NCBI RefSeq assembly: GCF_009765785.1
Contig: NZ_LMUT01000016.1
Coordinates: 194,212 to 258,211, forward strand
DNA length: 64,000 bases
From: Granulicella sp. L46
GTDB lineage: Bacteria; Acidobacteriota; Terriglobia; Terriglobales; Acidobacteriaceae
Direction of reading: 5' to 3'
Shown here: positions 28,972-37,107 of the stretch, one piece after another
Position numbering within the stretch: position 1 is the stretch's first letter
Layout: each line of letters starts with the position of its first letter
Notes under the pieces: generated by a model
The model's database searches: none
The model's input: only the letters and a program-made list of their open reading frames with translations
Told to the model about the DNA's origin: nothing
Position numbers and translations under genes: made by a program

Positions 28972-29354
28972 TATCTGGCTTCCCGACGATCAGGCCTAAG
29001 ACAAGTAGCACGAGGCACAGGGCCGTGCGTAAGCGGTCGGCCCAATCAATGTCGGTCAGGCCGGCTCTAAGGTGAGCCGCTATCTTTGAACCGAAGCAGA
29101 AGCGTAGTGAACATCACTGATCCTCCATTCGTTCTCAAGTAGGAAGTACGTGAGGAAAACTCTACAGCGGTACGAATTCCTTGAAGGGGATGAGCCATTT
29201 ATACAAACATCTTGCAGGCCGTCAAGAGAGAATTTGTGTCTTTTTGCAAACCTAGTTGCGTTTTCGAAAAAGTTAGTAGAAACTGGGGCGCATTCTGGAT
29301 TTCTACAGGTCACTGTTTGCGCCGCGGTGAGACGCGATCAAGAAAGAGCATCGT
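28972..29354. other. Divergent promoter region of giant gene A and peptidase
   Basis: 383 nt between two divergent genes with Tat signals, likely holding both promoters. The plus-strand side near the peptidase start has AAGAAAGAG before the ATG. No coding frame of credible quality and no terminator are seen. A shared regulatory region would fit a common function for the two sides. Confidence 0.5.
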
Positions 29355-30053
29355 ATGCCGAAGCATCGATTCGCTAACGAAGTTTCTCGTCGCGATTTTC
29401 TGGTGGCCGCCGGCGCCACGCTTGTCAGCTTAAGTTCGCTGGGCGCGATAGCTCCGGACGACCCTCCACTTTCGCCGAACGCCGGCGGGCAGACCATCCT
29501 CGAGTCCGTCTTGCAGAAGGGCGATATCCTCCTCACCACAACCACGTCAACGGATGGCTGGGCCAGCGCGGCCGTCTCGGCTCTCATCCGACAGGCTACG
29601 GGAGGCGGCCCTGTCAGCCACAGTGCCGTATTTATCGGCAATGACAGCGTGATCGACGCGACCATCACCGGCGGCGTGAATGTGAATTCCTATAACGATT
29701 TTGCGCAGAAGGCCAGCGTGATCGTCGCGTTTCGATATCCATCCATAACCGCTGCTCAGCAGCAAAACATCGTGGACTTCTGCCTGTCGCAACTGGGAAA
29801 GCCATATGCTCTCATCGGCGCCGTAGCTAGCGCTCACTTCTTTTTCGGCCCCTTACTGCACCAACTCGTCGACATGGGCGGCACGGATGGAAGCTTCTAC
29901 TGCTCCAAGCTTGTGATCGACTCGTATGGCAATGCAGGCGCGAACCTGGTTACCGCTGACCCCCAGTGGCAAAGTCCCAACGACTTGATTTCACTCACCT
30001 GGTTCGGCGAACTTGGATACGTCGGGCACCTCAAATACCCCGTCGGCTCATAA
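29355..30053 (+). CDS. Tat-exported permuted NlpC/P60 (YiiX-like) protein
   Basis: 232 aa. Residues 11-33 (SRRDFLVAAGATLVSLSSLGAIA) are a clear twin-arginine signal. The mature part follows the circularly permuted papain-like pattern of YiiX/YebB proteins: GDILLT (56-61), GPVSHSAVFIG with His89, and GSFYCSKLVIDSYG with Cys183 as the probable nucleophile. In this superfamily His comes before Cys, as here. Activities include amidase, acyltransferase or peptidase on envelope or lipid substrates; the substrate here is not known. It is divergent from the giant pair, and the shared Tat signal suggests that they act in the same compartment. Confidence 0.85.
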   Translation: MPKHRFANEVSRRDFLVAAGATLVSLSSLGAIAPDDPPLSPNAGGQTILESVLQKGDILLTTTTSTDGWASAAVSALIRQATGGGPVSHSAVFIGNDSVIDATITGGVNVNSYNDFAQKASVIVAFRYPSITAAQQQNIVDFCLSQLGKPYALIGAVASAHFFFGPLLHQLVDMGGTDGSFYCSKLVIDSYGNAGANLVTADPQWQSPNDLISLTWFGELGYVGHLKYPVGS

Positions 30054-30356
30054 TTCTGCTGAATTCTTGGTGTGGCCGCAACAATGAAACTTGTTTCAAT
30101 GTCGCAGTGTGTTTTGCGTGATTCGAGTCAGAAACCTGTTACTCTTCGGCGATCGCGCTCAGATAGCGGGCACATGGCTCGCGTTGAAAGAGCGCATCGC
30201 GCACCCAAGAGATGCCGGTTTGTGACAATCGATATCTTCTGAAGTGACTTTGAAGTCCCACCTATCATGTGGCACTCGTTGGGGACTCACCAATCCAACG
30301 GTCCTTGCCGATGTGCCCGTCTTCTGCAAGGACGGATTCGACGACGGACGGTTGCG
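30054..30356. other. Gap between convergent genes
   Basis: 303 nt between the peptidase stop and the end of the LecA-like gene. A short GAAAC-tt-GTTTC palindrome occurs at about 30085-30096. No long hairpin with a U-tract and no coding frame of quality is seen. Confidence 0.45.
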
Positions 30357-31595
30357 CTATTTAAAACGGACATCGCCTTGCTTTATCTCCTTTTCTCCCG
30401 AGGACGCATTCCTGAATCCGATGCTGTAATCGCCATGCAATCCAAGCGAAGGGAAATCTACACTTGTCCACCCTCCGTGTTCGTTCTTGGACCGAAGCGT
30501 TCGGACTTCTTTCCCGTTTGCATCGTCGAACACCCAGTCGAACGCGCCGGCAGAGACAAACTCAACATCCACGCCGGCCGGTTTCTTGAACACTATTTTG
30601 TTGTTGATCCACATTTCGTTTGTAAATGACCCAAATTCAAAATGATAGTCACACTGTTCCCTGCAAGCTTTCACATAAACGACTGGACTCGCGTACCCTG
30701 ATGCCTTTGGCGGGTGGACGCCCAGCTGCACGAGGACGTCATTAATGAAATTGATGCAATTCCTTTCCAGAAGTCGGTGATACTTAGTGTTCCACTGGTC
30801 GATAAGTTGGTAAATCTGACGCCGCTGTTCCTGAGTAATAGAAAAAGTCACTGATTCGGTCGTATGCGATAGTCGTTTCGGATTACTCACGAAGTCATGT
30901 GTTGTCACTTGTGTTCCGCCTGGACCAACAATTGTGAGTCCGGCTCTCCAGACCTCAATTGTCAGCTCGCCGCTATTGGCGTTATAGAAACCGACGGGAT
31001 CATTCATCAGGATGTACAGAAGGCCATAGGATTCCGAAGTAATCACCGCATAAGAGCCAATCGGGAATACCGCGTTTCCGACTCGACCGATGAGCTTTCC
31101 AAAATACCGACCGGGTAAGGCTACGGGAAGTTCGGCTGAGGTCGGCCGCCCTGGCGTCCCATCTGCGTCGGAGCATTCTGTGGAGCCCCGGCCCCAGCAC
31201 CATCTCCCTTCAGCACTGAACGCGATTTGATCTCCAGATGCGACCTCAAATACATGATGGCCGTTAGGATCTCCGGCCGGAACGGGACCAGCTTTGCCTC
31301 GCTTTATGGGATAAAACCCAAAACAATCTTCTTTCAGCGTGGAGCTCGTCTTATCTTGAATACAAGGAAAAGCGTGTCCGATTTCAGTTCTAAGTATGTT
31401 TTCAGGGCCATAATTCCAGGCACCTTCTTCTGGAAGGAGATCCGGAGACGCCATCAGCTGGAGCTGGAAATTGGAAGCAGGCGTCGAAGTTGGCTTGGGA
31501 GTGGGCGTTGGGTCGGACTGCGACCGCGCCAATAGGGCAGACAGGCCAAAGCATAAGGCGGCTATTGCATGCCGAACGGAAGACAATCCTTGCAT
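30357..31595 (-). CDS. Secreted protein with LecA-like lectin domain
   Basis: 412 aa with a signal peptide (residues 1-25, ending LLARSQ) and a Pro/Thr linker (DPTPTPKPTSTPAS). Residues about 110-220 (VFEVASGDQIAFSAEGRW, later FGKLIGRVG, FPIGSYAVIT, LLYILMNDPVGFYNANSGELTIEVWR) match the fold pattern of PA-IL/LecA-like galactose-binding domains, including the ND...Y..N.G calcium and sugar loop. A second part contains LLERNCINFINDVLVQLGV, a conserved NC..F motif reminiscent of papain-like and LRAT-like folds. A beta domain ends the protein. Probably exported and carbohydrate-binding. It is convergent with the NlpC/P60-like gene. Confidence 0.7.
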   Translation of the reverse strand: MQGLSSVRHAIAALCFGLSALLARSQSDPTPTPKPTSTPASNFQLQLMASPDLLPEEGAWNYGPENILRTEIGHAFPCIQDKTSSTLKEDCFGFYPIKRGKAGPVPAGDPNGHHVFEVASGDQIAFSAEGRWCWGRGSTECSDADGTPGRPTSAELPVALPGRYFGKLIGRVGNAVFPIGSYAVITSESYGLLYILMNDPVGFYNANSGELTIEVWRAGLTIVGPGGTQVTTHDFVSNPKRLSHTTESVTFSITQEQRRQIYQLIDQWNTKYHRLLERNCINFINDVLVQLGVHPPKASGYASPVVYVKACREQCDYHFEFGSFTNEMWINNKIVFKKPAGVDVEFVSAGAFDWVFDDANGKEVRTLRSKNEHGGWTSVDFPSLGLHGDYSIGFRNASSGEKEIKQGDVRFK

Positions 31596-31910
31596 GACCC
31601 GAAATTCTAGCGTGCAAACGACCTCGATCGCGTATTTATTTTCCCGAACTCACTCAGGTGTCCTTACGCCTACGGCTAGGAATTCAGCGAATTGCCTGAT
31701 CTCGAAATCTCAACTGTTGCTATCAGGCCAATACACTCATCGAGAGTGCATCGACGCCTCAATTGAAAGGTGGATCTGCCAAAACTCTTAGACTCGCACG
31801 ATCTGCTATCGGACCCCAGTTGCCGGAAGGCTGACGCAGCGCCGATTTAGTGCTACTGAACCCTGTCAGCCTCCCATTTGCTAAACAAGTAACAAAACCA
31901 ACCCAAAGCA
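31596..31910. other. Non-coding region before the second integrase
   Basis: 315 nt with no credible gene. It holds the upstream side of the LecA-like gene and the lead-in to the integrase. No tRNA-like sequence is seen. It could contain an attachment site of the second recombinase, but no repeat of it could be spotted by eye elsewhere in the window. Confidence 0.45.
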
Positions 31911-31949
31911 GCGGCCACGTGTGCCACACGTGTGCCGCTTTTTTCTTTT
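31911..31949 (+). terminator. Rho-independent terminator just before integrase gene
   Basis: Stem GCGGC...GCCGC enclosing the perfect CACGTGTG-c-CACACGTG palindrome (31911-31938), followed by TTTTTTCTTTT. It ends only 12 nt before the integrase start and directly abuts its GGAGG ribosome site, so transcripts from the left should stop here and integrase transcription must begin at or within it. Could also act as a recombinase or regulator binding site. Confidence 0.7.
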
Positions 31950-31961
31950 CGGAGGCATTCT

Positions 31962-33299
31962 ATGGCCCGCAAGACCGGCCAGATTATCCGTCGTGGACCC
32001 AGCACTTGGCTGGTCCGCATTTACATTGGCCGCGATTCCGAAACCCGGAGACGCATATACCTCGGCAAATCGATTCAAGGAGGGCTGCGTACCGCGCAGG
32101 CTCACCTCAACCGCATGCTCGGCGAGCGGGACCTCGGACGCAACATTCGCTCGTCGAAGCAGAACCTAAATCAGTATCTCGATCATTGGCTGGATATCTG
32201 CGCGCGACCACGTTTGCGAGCCAAAAGCTTCCGTGATTACTCGAGCCTGCTTGCACGCTACGTCTGTCCCCATATGGGTGCGAGGCTGCTCGGGGAGCTT
32301 TCCTCGGCGGAGATTCAGACTCTATACAGTGAGCTGCTCAATCGGAAACTGTCGGCCCGCACTATTCGTTACACGCATGCCGTCCTTTTCTCTGCTCTGC
32401 GCCAGGCCGTTCGCTGGAAGCTCCTCCTCACTAACCCCGCGGAACAGATTGACTTGCCACGACAGACGCGCCGGCGCTTCACCGTCTTCGACGTTCAACA
32501 GGCAAAGCAGTTCATCGCAGCGATTTCCGGGCACGAGTATGAGGCTCTGTTCGCTCTCGCGATGACCACCGGGATGCGCCCGAGCGAGTATTTGGCGCTT
32601 ACTTGGTGTGATTTCGATCTTAAGCGTGGCACCGTCAGTGTCTCTAAAACCCTCGAACGGCGAAAAGAAGGATGGAAGTTCGAAGATACAAAACGGGAGC
32701 GCAGCCGGCGCATGATCAAGCTGCAGAACTGGATCGTGGCTCTCCTTCGCCAATTTGAGGGGACGTCTGAGACGACCGGTGCCGCGCCAGGCCCCCTCAT
32801 CTTCACGTCGAACCGCGGATGCCCGATCAACGAGAGTAAATTTGTCGGGCGCTACTTCAAGCCCTTGCTCCAGACGGCTGGTCTTCCAAACATTCGTCTA
32901 TATGACCTTCGTCACACGGCGGCCACCCTTGCTCTGGTCGCTGGAGTTTCGCCAAAAGTCGTCAGCGAACAGTTGGGGCATGCCTCTGTGGCCTTCACGC
33001 TCGAGGTTTACTCGCACGTCTTGCCTCACATGCAGGACGAAGCGGCGATGAGGGTCGAAGCACTGCTAATTGCCGCGTATCGCTCTGAGCATCCGTTCAG
33101 TACTCGGGAACGGATGCTCCGGCCTCGCGCTGCCGCTAGGCCGCGGCATTCCCGCCGCATGCGGGTTTCGAAGTGGGCGGCCTCACACGTTGAAGGGTAT
33201 ATCAGAGGCGCCTCCGAGCTTACTACTTGCATTCAACGGAGGCTGTCGTCTCAATCCGCCCATCAGGTAGGCAACACAAAATCGATCATCCTTCGCTGA
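31962..33299 (+). CDS. Tyrosine recombinase/integrase (phage type)
   Basis: About 445 aa from the ATG at 31962 with GGAGG nine nt upstream. The N-terminal arm-binding domain (TWLVRIYIGRD...RIYLGKSIQGG) is followed by a SAM-like core-binding domain (residues about 60-160) and the catalytic domain: TTGMRPSEYLALTW (first Arg), LYDLRHTAATL (Arg of the H/YxxR box, here Tyr in the first position), LGHASVAFTLEVYSHV with the Tyr nucleophile. The last 80 or so residues after ALLIA are basic and unlike the family, perhaps an extension gained by loss of a stop. It lies in the middle of the island, which suggests a nested or captured element. Confidence 0.88.
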   Translation: MARKTGQIIRRGPSTWLVRIYIGRDSETRRRIYLGKSIQGGLRTAQAHLNRMLGERDLGRNIRSSKQNLNQYLDHWLDICARPRLRAKSFRDYSSLLARYVCPHMGARLLGELSSAEIQTLYSELLNRKLSARTIRYTHAVLFSALRQAVRWKLLLTNPAEQIDLPRQTRRRFTVFDVQQAKQFIAAISGHEYEALFALAMTTGMRPSEYLALTWCDFDLKRGTVSVSKTLERRKEGWKFEDTKRERSRRMIKLQNWIVALLRQFEGTSETTGAAPGPLIFTSNRGCPINESKFVGRYFKPLLQTAGLPNIRLYDLRHTAATLALVAGVSPKVVSEQLGHASVAFTLEVYSHVLPHMQDEAAMRVEALLIAAYRSEHPFSTRERMLRPRAAARPRHSRRMRVSKWAASHVEGYIRGASELTTCIQRRLSSQSAHQVGNTKSIILR

Positions 33300-33374
33300 C
33301 AAAAGAATCCTGGTCACACTGTGCGTAACGGGGACCGGGCTTTTGCAGTAACATTGATTCTTCGTGGAACCCAT

Positions 33375-36300
33375 ATGAACGTGCCGTCCTTTTTCGACGA
33401 GAAGAATTTGGTCTCCCGCTTAACCCGCGGCCTCGTAAAGCGGCCGCGAGAAGTTGTCTTGCTTGTCGGCTCTCCGCTCTCTGTGCCTGTCTCTCTCGAT
33501 TCTCCTGGCGTGCCCGGTGTGCAGGGCATGATCGAAATGATCCAGAAGGAATTCGTCGATGATTCCAGCGAATATGAGCAGTTCAATCAGGCGTTGATAG
33601 ACGGAAGGTCGAACTCGTATCAAGCGGCATTCAATTTCCTGTTGGGCACTAGGGGCCAGTCAGTTGCAAACGAGATTGTCCGAGAGGCTGTCATCAAAGG
33701 CTTGCTCAATCCAGCTCCGACTCCGTCTGCTGATGAAGAGTGTCGCAGGCTTGAAGGAGAGACGAGCCGATGGTGGCTTAGTCCCGGGACAACAGCCATA
33801 GGAGACCTTTGCACGGCATATCCTCAACTATTCGGCAAAGCAATCTTAACGACCAATTTCGATCCAATGCTCGAAGTAAGCATTAGACGAGCCGGAGGTA
33901 CTTTTTATCGAACATCCCTGCACGCTGACGGATATCTCTCGCAAACAGAAGCTCCGGGCTGTCACGTTGTTCACCTCCATGGATACTGGTACGGAGCCGA
34001 CACCCTGCACACGGCCCGGCAGCTAATTCAAGATAGACCCCGCCTCAAAGCCTCGTTACTCAGCCTGCTCCGCGACAGGTTGCTGCTCATCAGCGGCTAT
34101 GGTGGATGGGACGATGTCTTTACATCGACGCTCCTTGAGCTCGTCAGAGATGATTCTGCAGGCTTCGAAGTTCTTTGGGCGTTCCACTCCAAACAGCCAC
34201 AAATTCCAGCAAAACTCCTCGAACAACTCGAGCCCGGAATTACCCGTGGCCGCATCTCGCTCTACTCCGACATCGACTGTAACTTACTGTTTCAGAGAAT
34301 TTTACTTGGTCTCGCCGAATCGTCCGTAAAAATTGCGACTGTCCTCCCGGAACCATTTCAACCTATAGTCGTGTCGGCTGAAATCGAGTTGCAGATTGAT
34401 AAGACTAGGGATGCTGGTAGGGTTTTGGAAGGCGACGACGAAGACCGACCGCCCCTTATTGATGTATTTGTGGGCCGAGAAACAGAATTCTCTTCGATTC
34501 TAGAGTCATCCGCATCAGTAATTTTTATTACCGGTATGGGTGGCGAAGGGAAATCTGCCGTAGCCGCGAAGTATTTCGCCGTTGCGCAGGACGAGCAACT
34601 ATATAGACTCTTTATCTGGCGCGATTGCAAGGAAGAAGGCGAACGCTTTGAAACGCAACTAGCGCAGGTGATCGAGGTTTTGTCACAAGGTGAGGTTAGC
34701 GGGCGTGATCTCGCTAATCAGGATAGTCAAGCTCTAATAGACCTTTTGCTCGCCCAATTAGCATCCGGGCCGCCCGCCCTGTTCGTTTTCGACAACGTTG
34801 ACCATTATGTCAATCTTGAGGAAAGTAGACTCGCCGGAGGAGCGGATAAGTTCGTCAAGTCCTTTCTCAACGCCGAGATCAAGGCGCGGGTCATATTCAC
34901 ATGCCGCTCAAGGGTCGCTTACGCTGGTCCCATGGCCCTAAGTATCGAGCTGGGGGGAATTCCGCTTCCGGCAGCCTACGACCTCTTCGAAAAGAGGGGG
35001 AGCAACACCTCGCGATTAGAAGTGGAGCAAGCTCATGCCGCCACTGGAGGCCATGCTTTATGGTTAGATTTGATGGCACTACAGGTCGTCAAGAGGCAGC
35101 CGCCCATCCGCTTGCAGGACTTAGTAAATGAAATCAATGCCGGAAAGGCAGAACTTCCTGACGATCCCCTTAGGTGGACCCTTTCCTCTATCTGGAGAAG
35201 TCTCAACGATCCTCAACGACTGATCCTTCGAGCCATGGCTGAGACGGTGAGACCAGAGACTGATATCGAGTTATCGGAATACCTCCGCGAGCACATGACG
35301 TTTAATAGGTTTGGCCGTTCGCTACGTGCGCTAAGGTCGCAGAATCTGATAGTCGTCAAAGAGGGTCGAAACGGCCAAGAACTGATCGAATTGCATCCGG
35401 TGGTTAGAAAATTCGTCCGGATGAGTTTCTCTCGTATTGAACGGATCGCGATCATTTCAGCGATCGTGCGTGTTTACGAAAGGATTATGGGAATATCGCA
35501 GGAGCAACTGAGAAATCGTCCCGGCCTAGCGATTCTGCAACGATGGTCGCAAGCCGCTGAACTGGACATCGAGGCCAATAACTTTGGTGCGGCGATCAAA
35601 GTATTAGCCGAGATTTCCACTGCGTTTGCGGCTAGCGCGTATATGAGGGAATACGTGCGAGTAGTCCGGCTATTGCTCAACTCCTTCGATTGGGTAAACG
35701 AAAATCGTAAACACGATGGCTTCGTCACGGTATTCGATGCACATATCGATGCGCTCTCATATCTCGGAGCATTCTCCGAGGTGGATGGTCTGCTGGACCA
35801 ATTTGAGCAAACGGTCCAGGAGAAAGATGCTAAGTTTGTTTCGTATTGCGCAATGCGTTGCCATACCGAATGGGTCAGAGGTGAATTTTCCCAAGCTGTC
35901 GAGTGGGGTCGTCGTGGCCGCGACCTAGAAAAAGCTTCAGGATCTGACGGAACTTCTGGTATAGCGCACAGGCTCGCGCTTGCCGAACGGGACGCTGGTG
36001 CACCAGAATTAGCATTGCCAGTTTTCTTAGGCGGCGTACGCCTCAGTCACGCAATCTCTCCAGGCAGTCTTGACGAAGAGCGTGATGGCGCGTTTTATGG
36101 CAACGTAGGACGCTGCCTCGATTTTATGGGACAGATCGACACTGCGTTGATCTGTTATCAAAAGTCTGCGATTCTCATCGAAAAGGACGCCCGGAACGAA
36201 CACGTTATGAACCAAGGATATATCCGTCGCTGGATCGGCGAGCTATTGCTTTCAAAGGGGGACGAAGAGCTCGGCGCGATTTTTCTTGAGGCGGCAAGAC

Positions 36301-36458
36301 GTAAGTGGGAATTCGCTTCACCTCAGCGCGCCAGCCAGATTGAGAAGCTTCAACTGGACGTGGCTCCCGCCGTACAACAGCGGCTTCATTCCTCAACTGC
36401 TAAGCCAGAAGAGGTTGTTCTGAACTGGATCAAGGGAAAGTCCAAAGACTGGCGATAG
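33375..36458 (+). CDS. SIR2-STAND-TPR defence protein (Avs5-like architecture)
   Basis: About 1027 aa from the ATG at 33375 (a GTG 18 codons earlier has no better ribosome site). Residues 25-320 are a SIR2-like NADase-type domain: VVLLVGSP, ILTTNFDPMLE (157-167) and VVHLHGYW (198-205) with the His of the active site, then LLISGYGGWDDVF. Residues about 363-700 are a STAND NTPase: FVGRETEF, Walker A GMGGEGKS (387-394), Walker B PALFVFDNVDH and RVIFTCRSR. The rest is helical TPR-like sensor repeats. Known family role: phage sensing by the C-terminal repeats, oligomerisation and NAD+ depletion. It directly follows the second integrase. Confidence 0.88.
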   Translation: MNVPSFFDEKNLVSRLTRGLVKRPREVVLLVGSPLSVPVSLDSPGVPGVQGMIEMIQKEFVDDSSEYEQFNQALIDGRSNSYQAAFNFLLGTRGQSVANEIVREAVIKGLLNPAPTPSADEECRRLEGETSRWWLSPGTTAIGDLCTAYPQLFGKAILTTNFDPMLEVSIRRAGGTFYRTSLHADGYLSQTEAPGCHVVHLHGYWYGADTLHTARQLIQDRPRLKASLLSLLRDRLLLISGYGGWDDVFTSTLLELVRDDSAGFEVLWAFHSKQPQIPAKLLEQLEPGITRGRISLYSDIDCNLLFQRILLGLAESSVKIATVLPEPFQPIVVSAEIELQIDKTRDAGRVLEGDDEDRPPLIDVFVGRETEFSSILESSASVIFITGMGGEGKSAVAAKYFAVAQDEQLYRLFIWRDCKEEGERFETQLAQVIEVLSQGEVSGRDLANQDSQALIDLLLAQLASGPPALFVFDNVDHYVNLEESRLAGGADKFVKSFLNAEIKARVIFTCRSRVAYAGPMALSIELGGIPLPAAYDLFEKRGSNTSRLEVEQAHAATGGHALWLDLMALQVVKRQPPIRLQDLVNEINAGKAELPDDPLRWTLSSIWRSLNDPQRLILRAMAETVRPETDIELSEYLREHMTFNRFGRSLRALRSQNLIVVKEGRNGQELIELHPVVRKFVRMSFSRIERIAIISAIVRVYERIMGISQEQLRNRPGLAILQRWSQAAELDIEANNFGAAIKVLAEISTAFAASAYMREYVRVVRLLLNSFDWVNENRKHDGFVTVFDAHIDALSYLGAFSEVDGLLDQFEQTVQEKDAKFVSYCAMRCHTEWVRGEFSQAVEWGRRGRDLEKASGSDGTSGIAHRLALAERDAGAPELALPVFLGGVRLSHAISPGSLDEERDGAFYGNVGRCLDFMGQIDTALICYQKSAILIEKDARNEHVMNQGYIRRWIGELLLSKGDEELGAIFLEAARRKWEFASPQRASQIEKLQLDVAPAVQQRLHSSTAKPEEVVLNWIKGKSKDWR

Positions 36459-36671
36459 CGGTATCCAATAAGTAATGAGATGTCGGGAATTGTCCACGAT
36501 TCTGACTGGGCCGCGATAGCGTAAACCTCCGGCGTTTATTAGGATCAATGATGAAGATGCCGGTCCGAAATCGGAGACTCGTGCTTGTTCCTTATGAGGG
36601 TGTGGTTGACTTCACGTCCTCTGGCGTTTCAGCTGCGCGAGGAGACATCGCTTTCGGTTTCTCCTGCACAA

Positions 36672-37100
36672 TCATCCCGCTCGTTCCATCGCGATCAACT
36701 CTTCCTGCACATCATGCCGGGGCCTGAAGAGAGAGAGTGCCCCGCGTCCTGATATAGGCTCTGAGAACCGTCTGGGCTCATCCATGAGCCACGCAAGCAG
36801 CCCGCTCTGAAATGCGTTTTGTTCGAGATGCTTGCTTCGATACTGTGTCCATCGCTCGGGCGTGAGAGGAATCACTGCCGAGAGCCGTATCGAACCGATA
36901 TAGCCTCCGCGATACAGGCCGTGATAACCAAATTGAAAATCGAGATCCGGTTTTGTCGCCAGCCCCGCGTGAAGCCAGATTCGTCCTCGATATTCGGGAG
37001 CCCACTTCCGAATTTCGATGGTTTTTTTTCCGCTGATGAGCAACTCGGCCCAAGGTTGGTGCACAGTCAGAGCCGGCCATTGGTAGATGTCTATTTCCAT
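36672..37100 (-). CDS. ASCH domain protein, last gene of CHAT/QueC operon
   Basis: 142 aa from the ATG at 37100, which has GAGG five nt upstream and starts 8 nt after the QueC-like stop; an ATG at 37124 overlapping that gene is an alternative. The sequence LTVHQPWAELLISGKKTIEIRKWAPEYRGRIWLHAG is the ASCH signature (PWA.LI..G.KT.E.R.W...YRG...IHA), followed by GGYIGSIRLSAVIPL. ASCH domains are PUA-like and bind or process modified nucleosides or RNA; some are amidohydrolases. Next to a deazaguanine-type enzyme, a role in handling a modified base is attractive but inferred. Confidence 0.85.
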   Translation of the reverse strand: MEIDIYQWPALTVHQPWAELLISGKKTIEIRKWAPEYRGRIWLHAGLATKPDLDFQFGYHGLYRGGYIGSIRLSAVIPLTPERWTQYRSKHLEQNAFQSGLLAWLMDEPRRFSEPISGRGALSLFRPRHDVQEELIAMERAG

Positions 37101-37107
37101 TTTGGCC

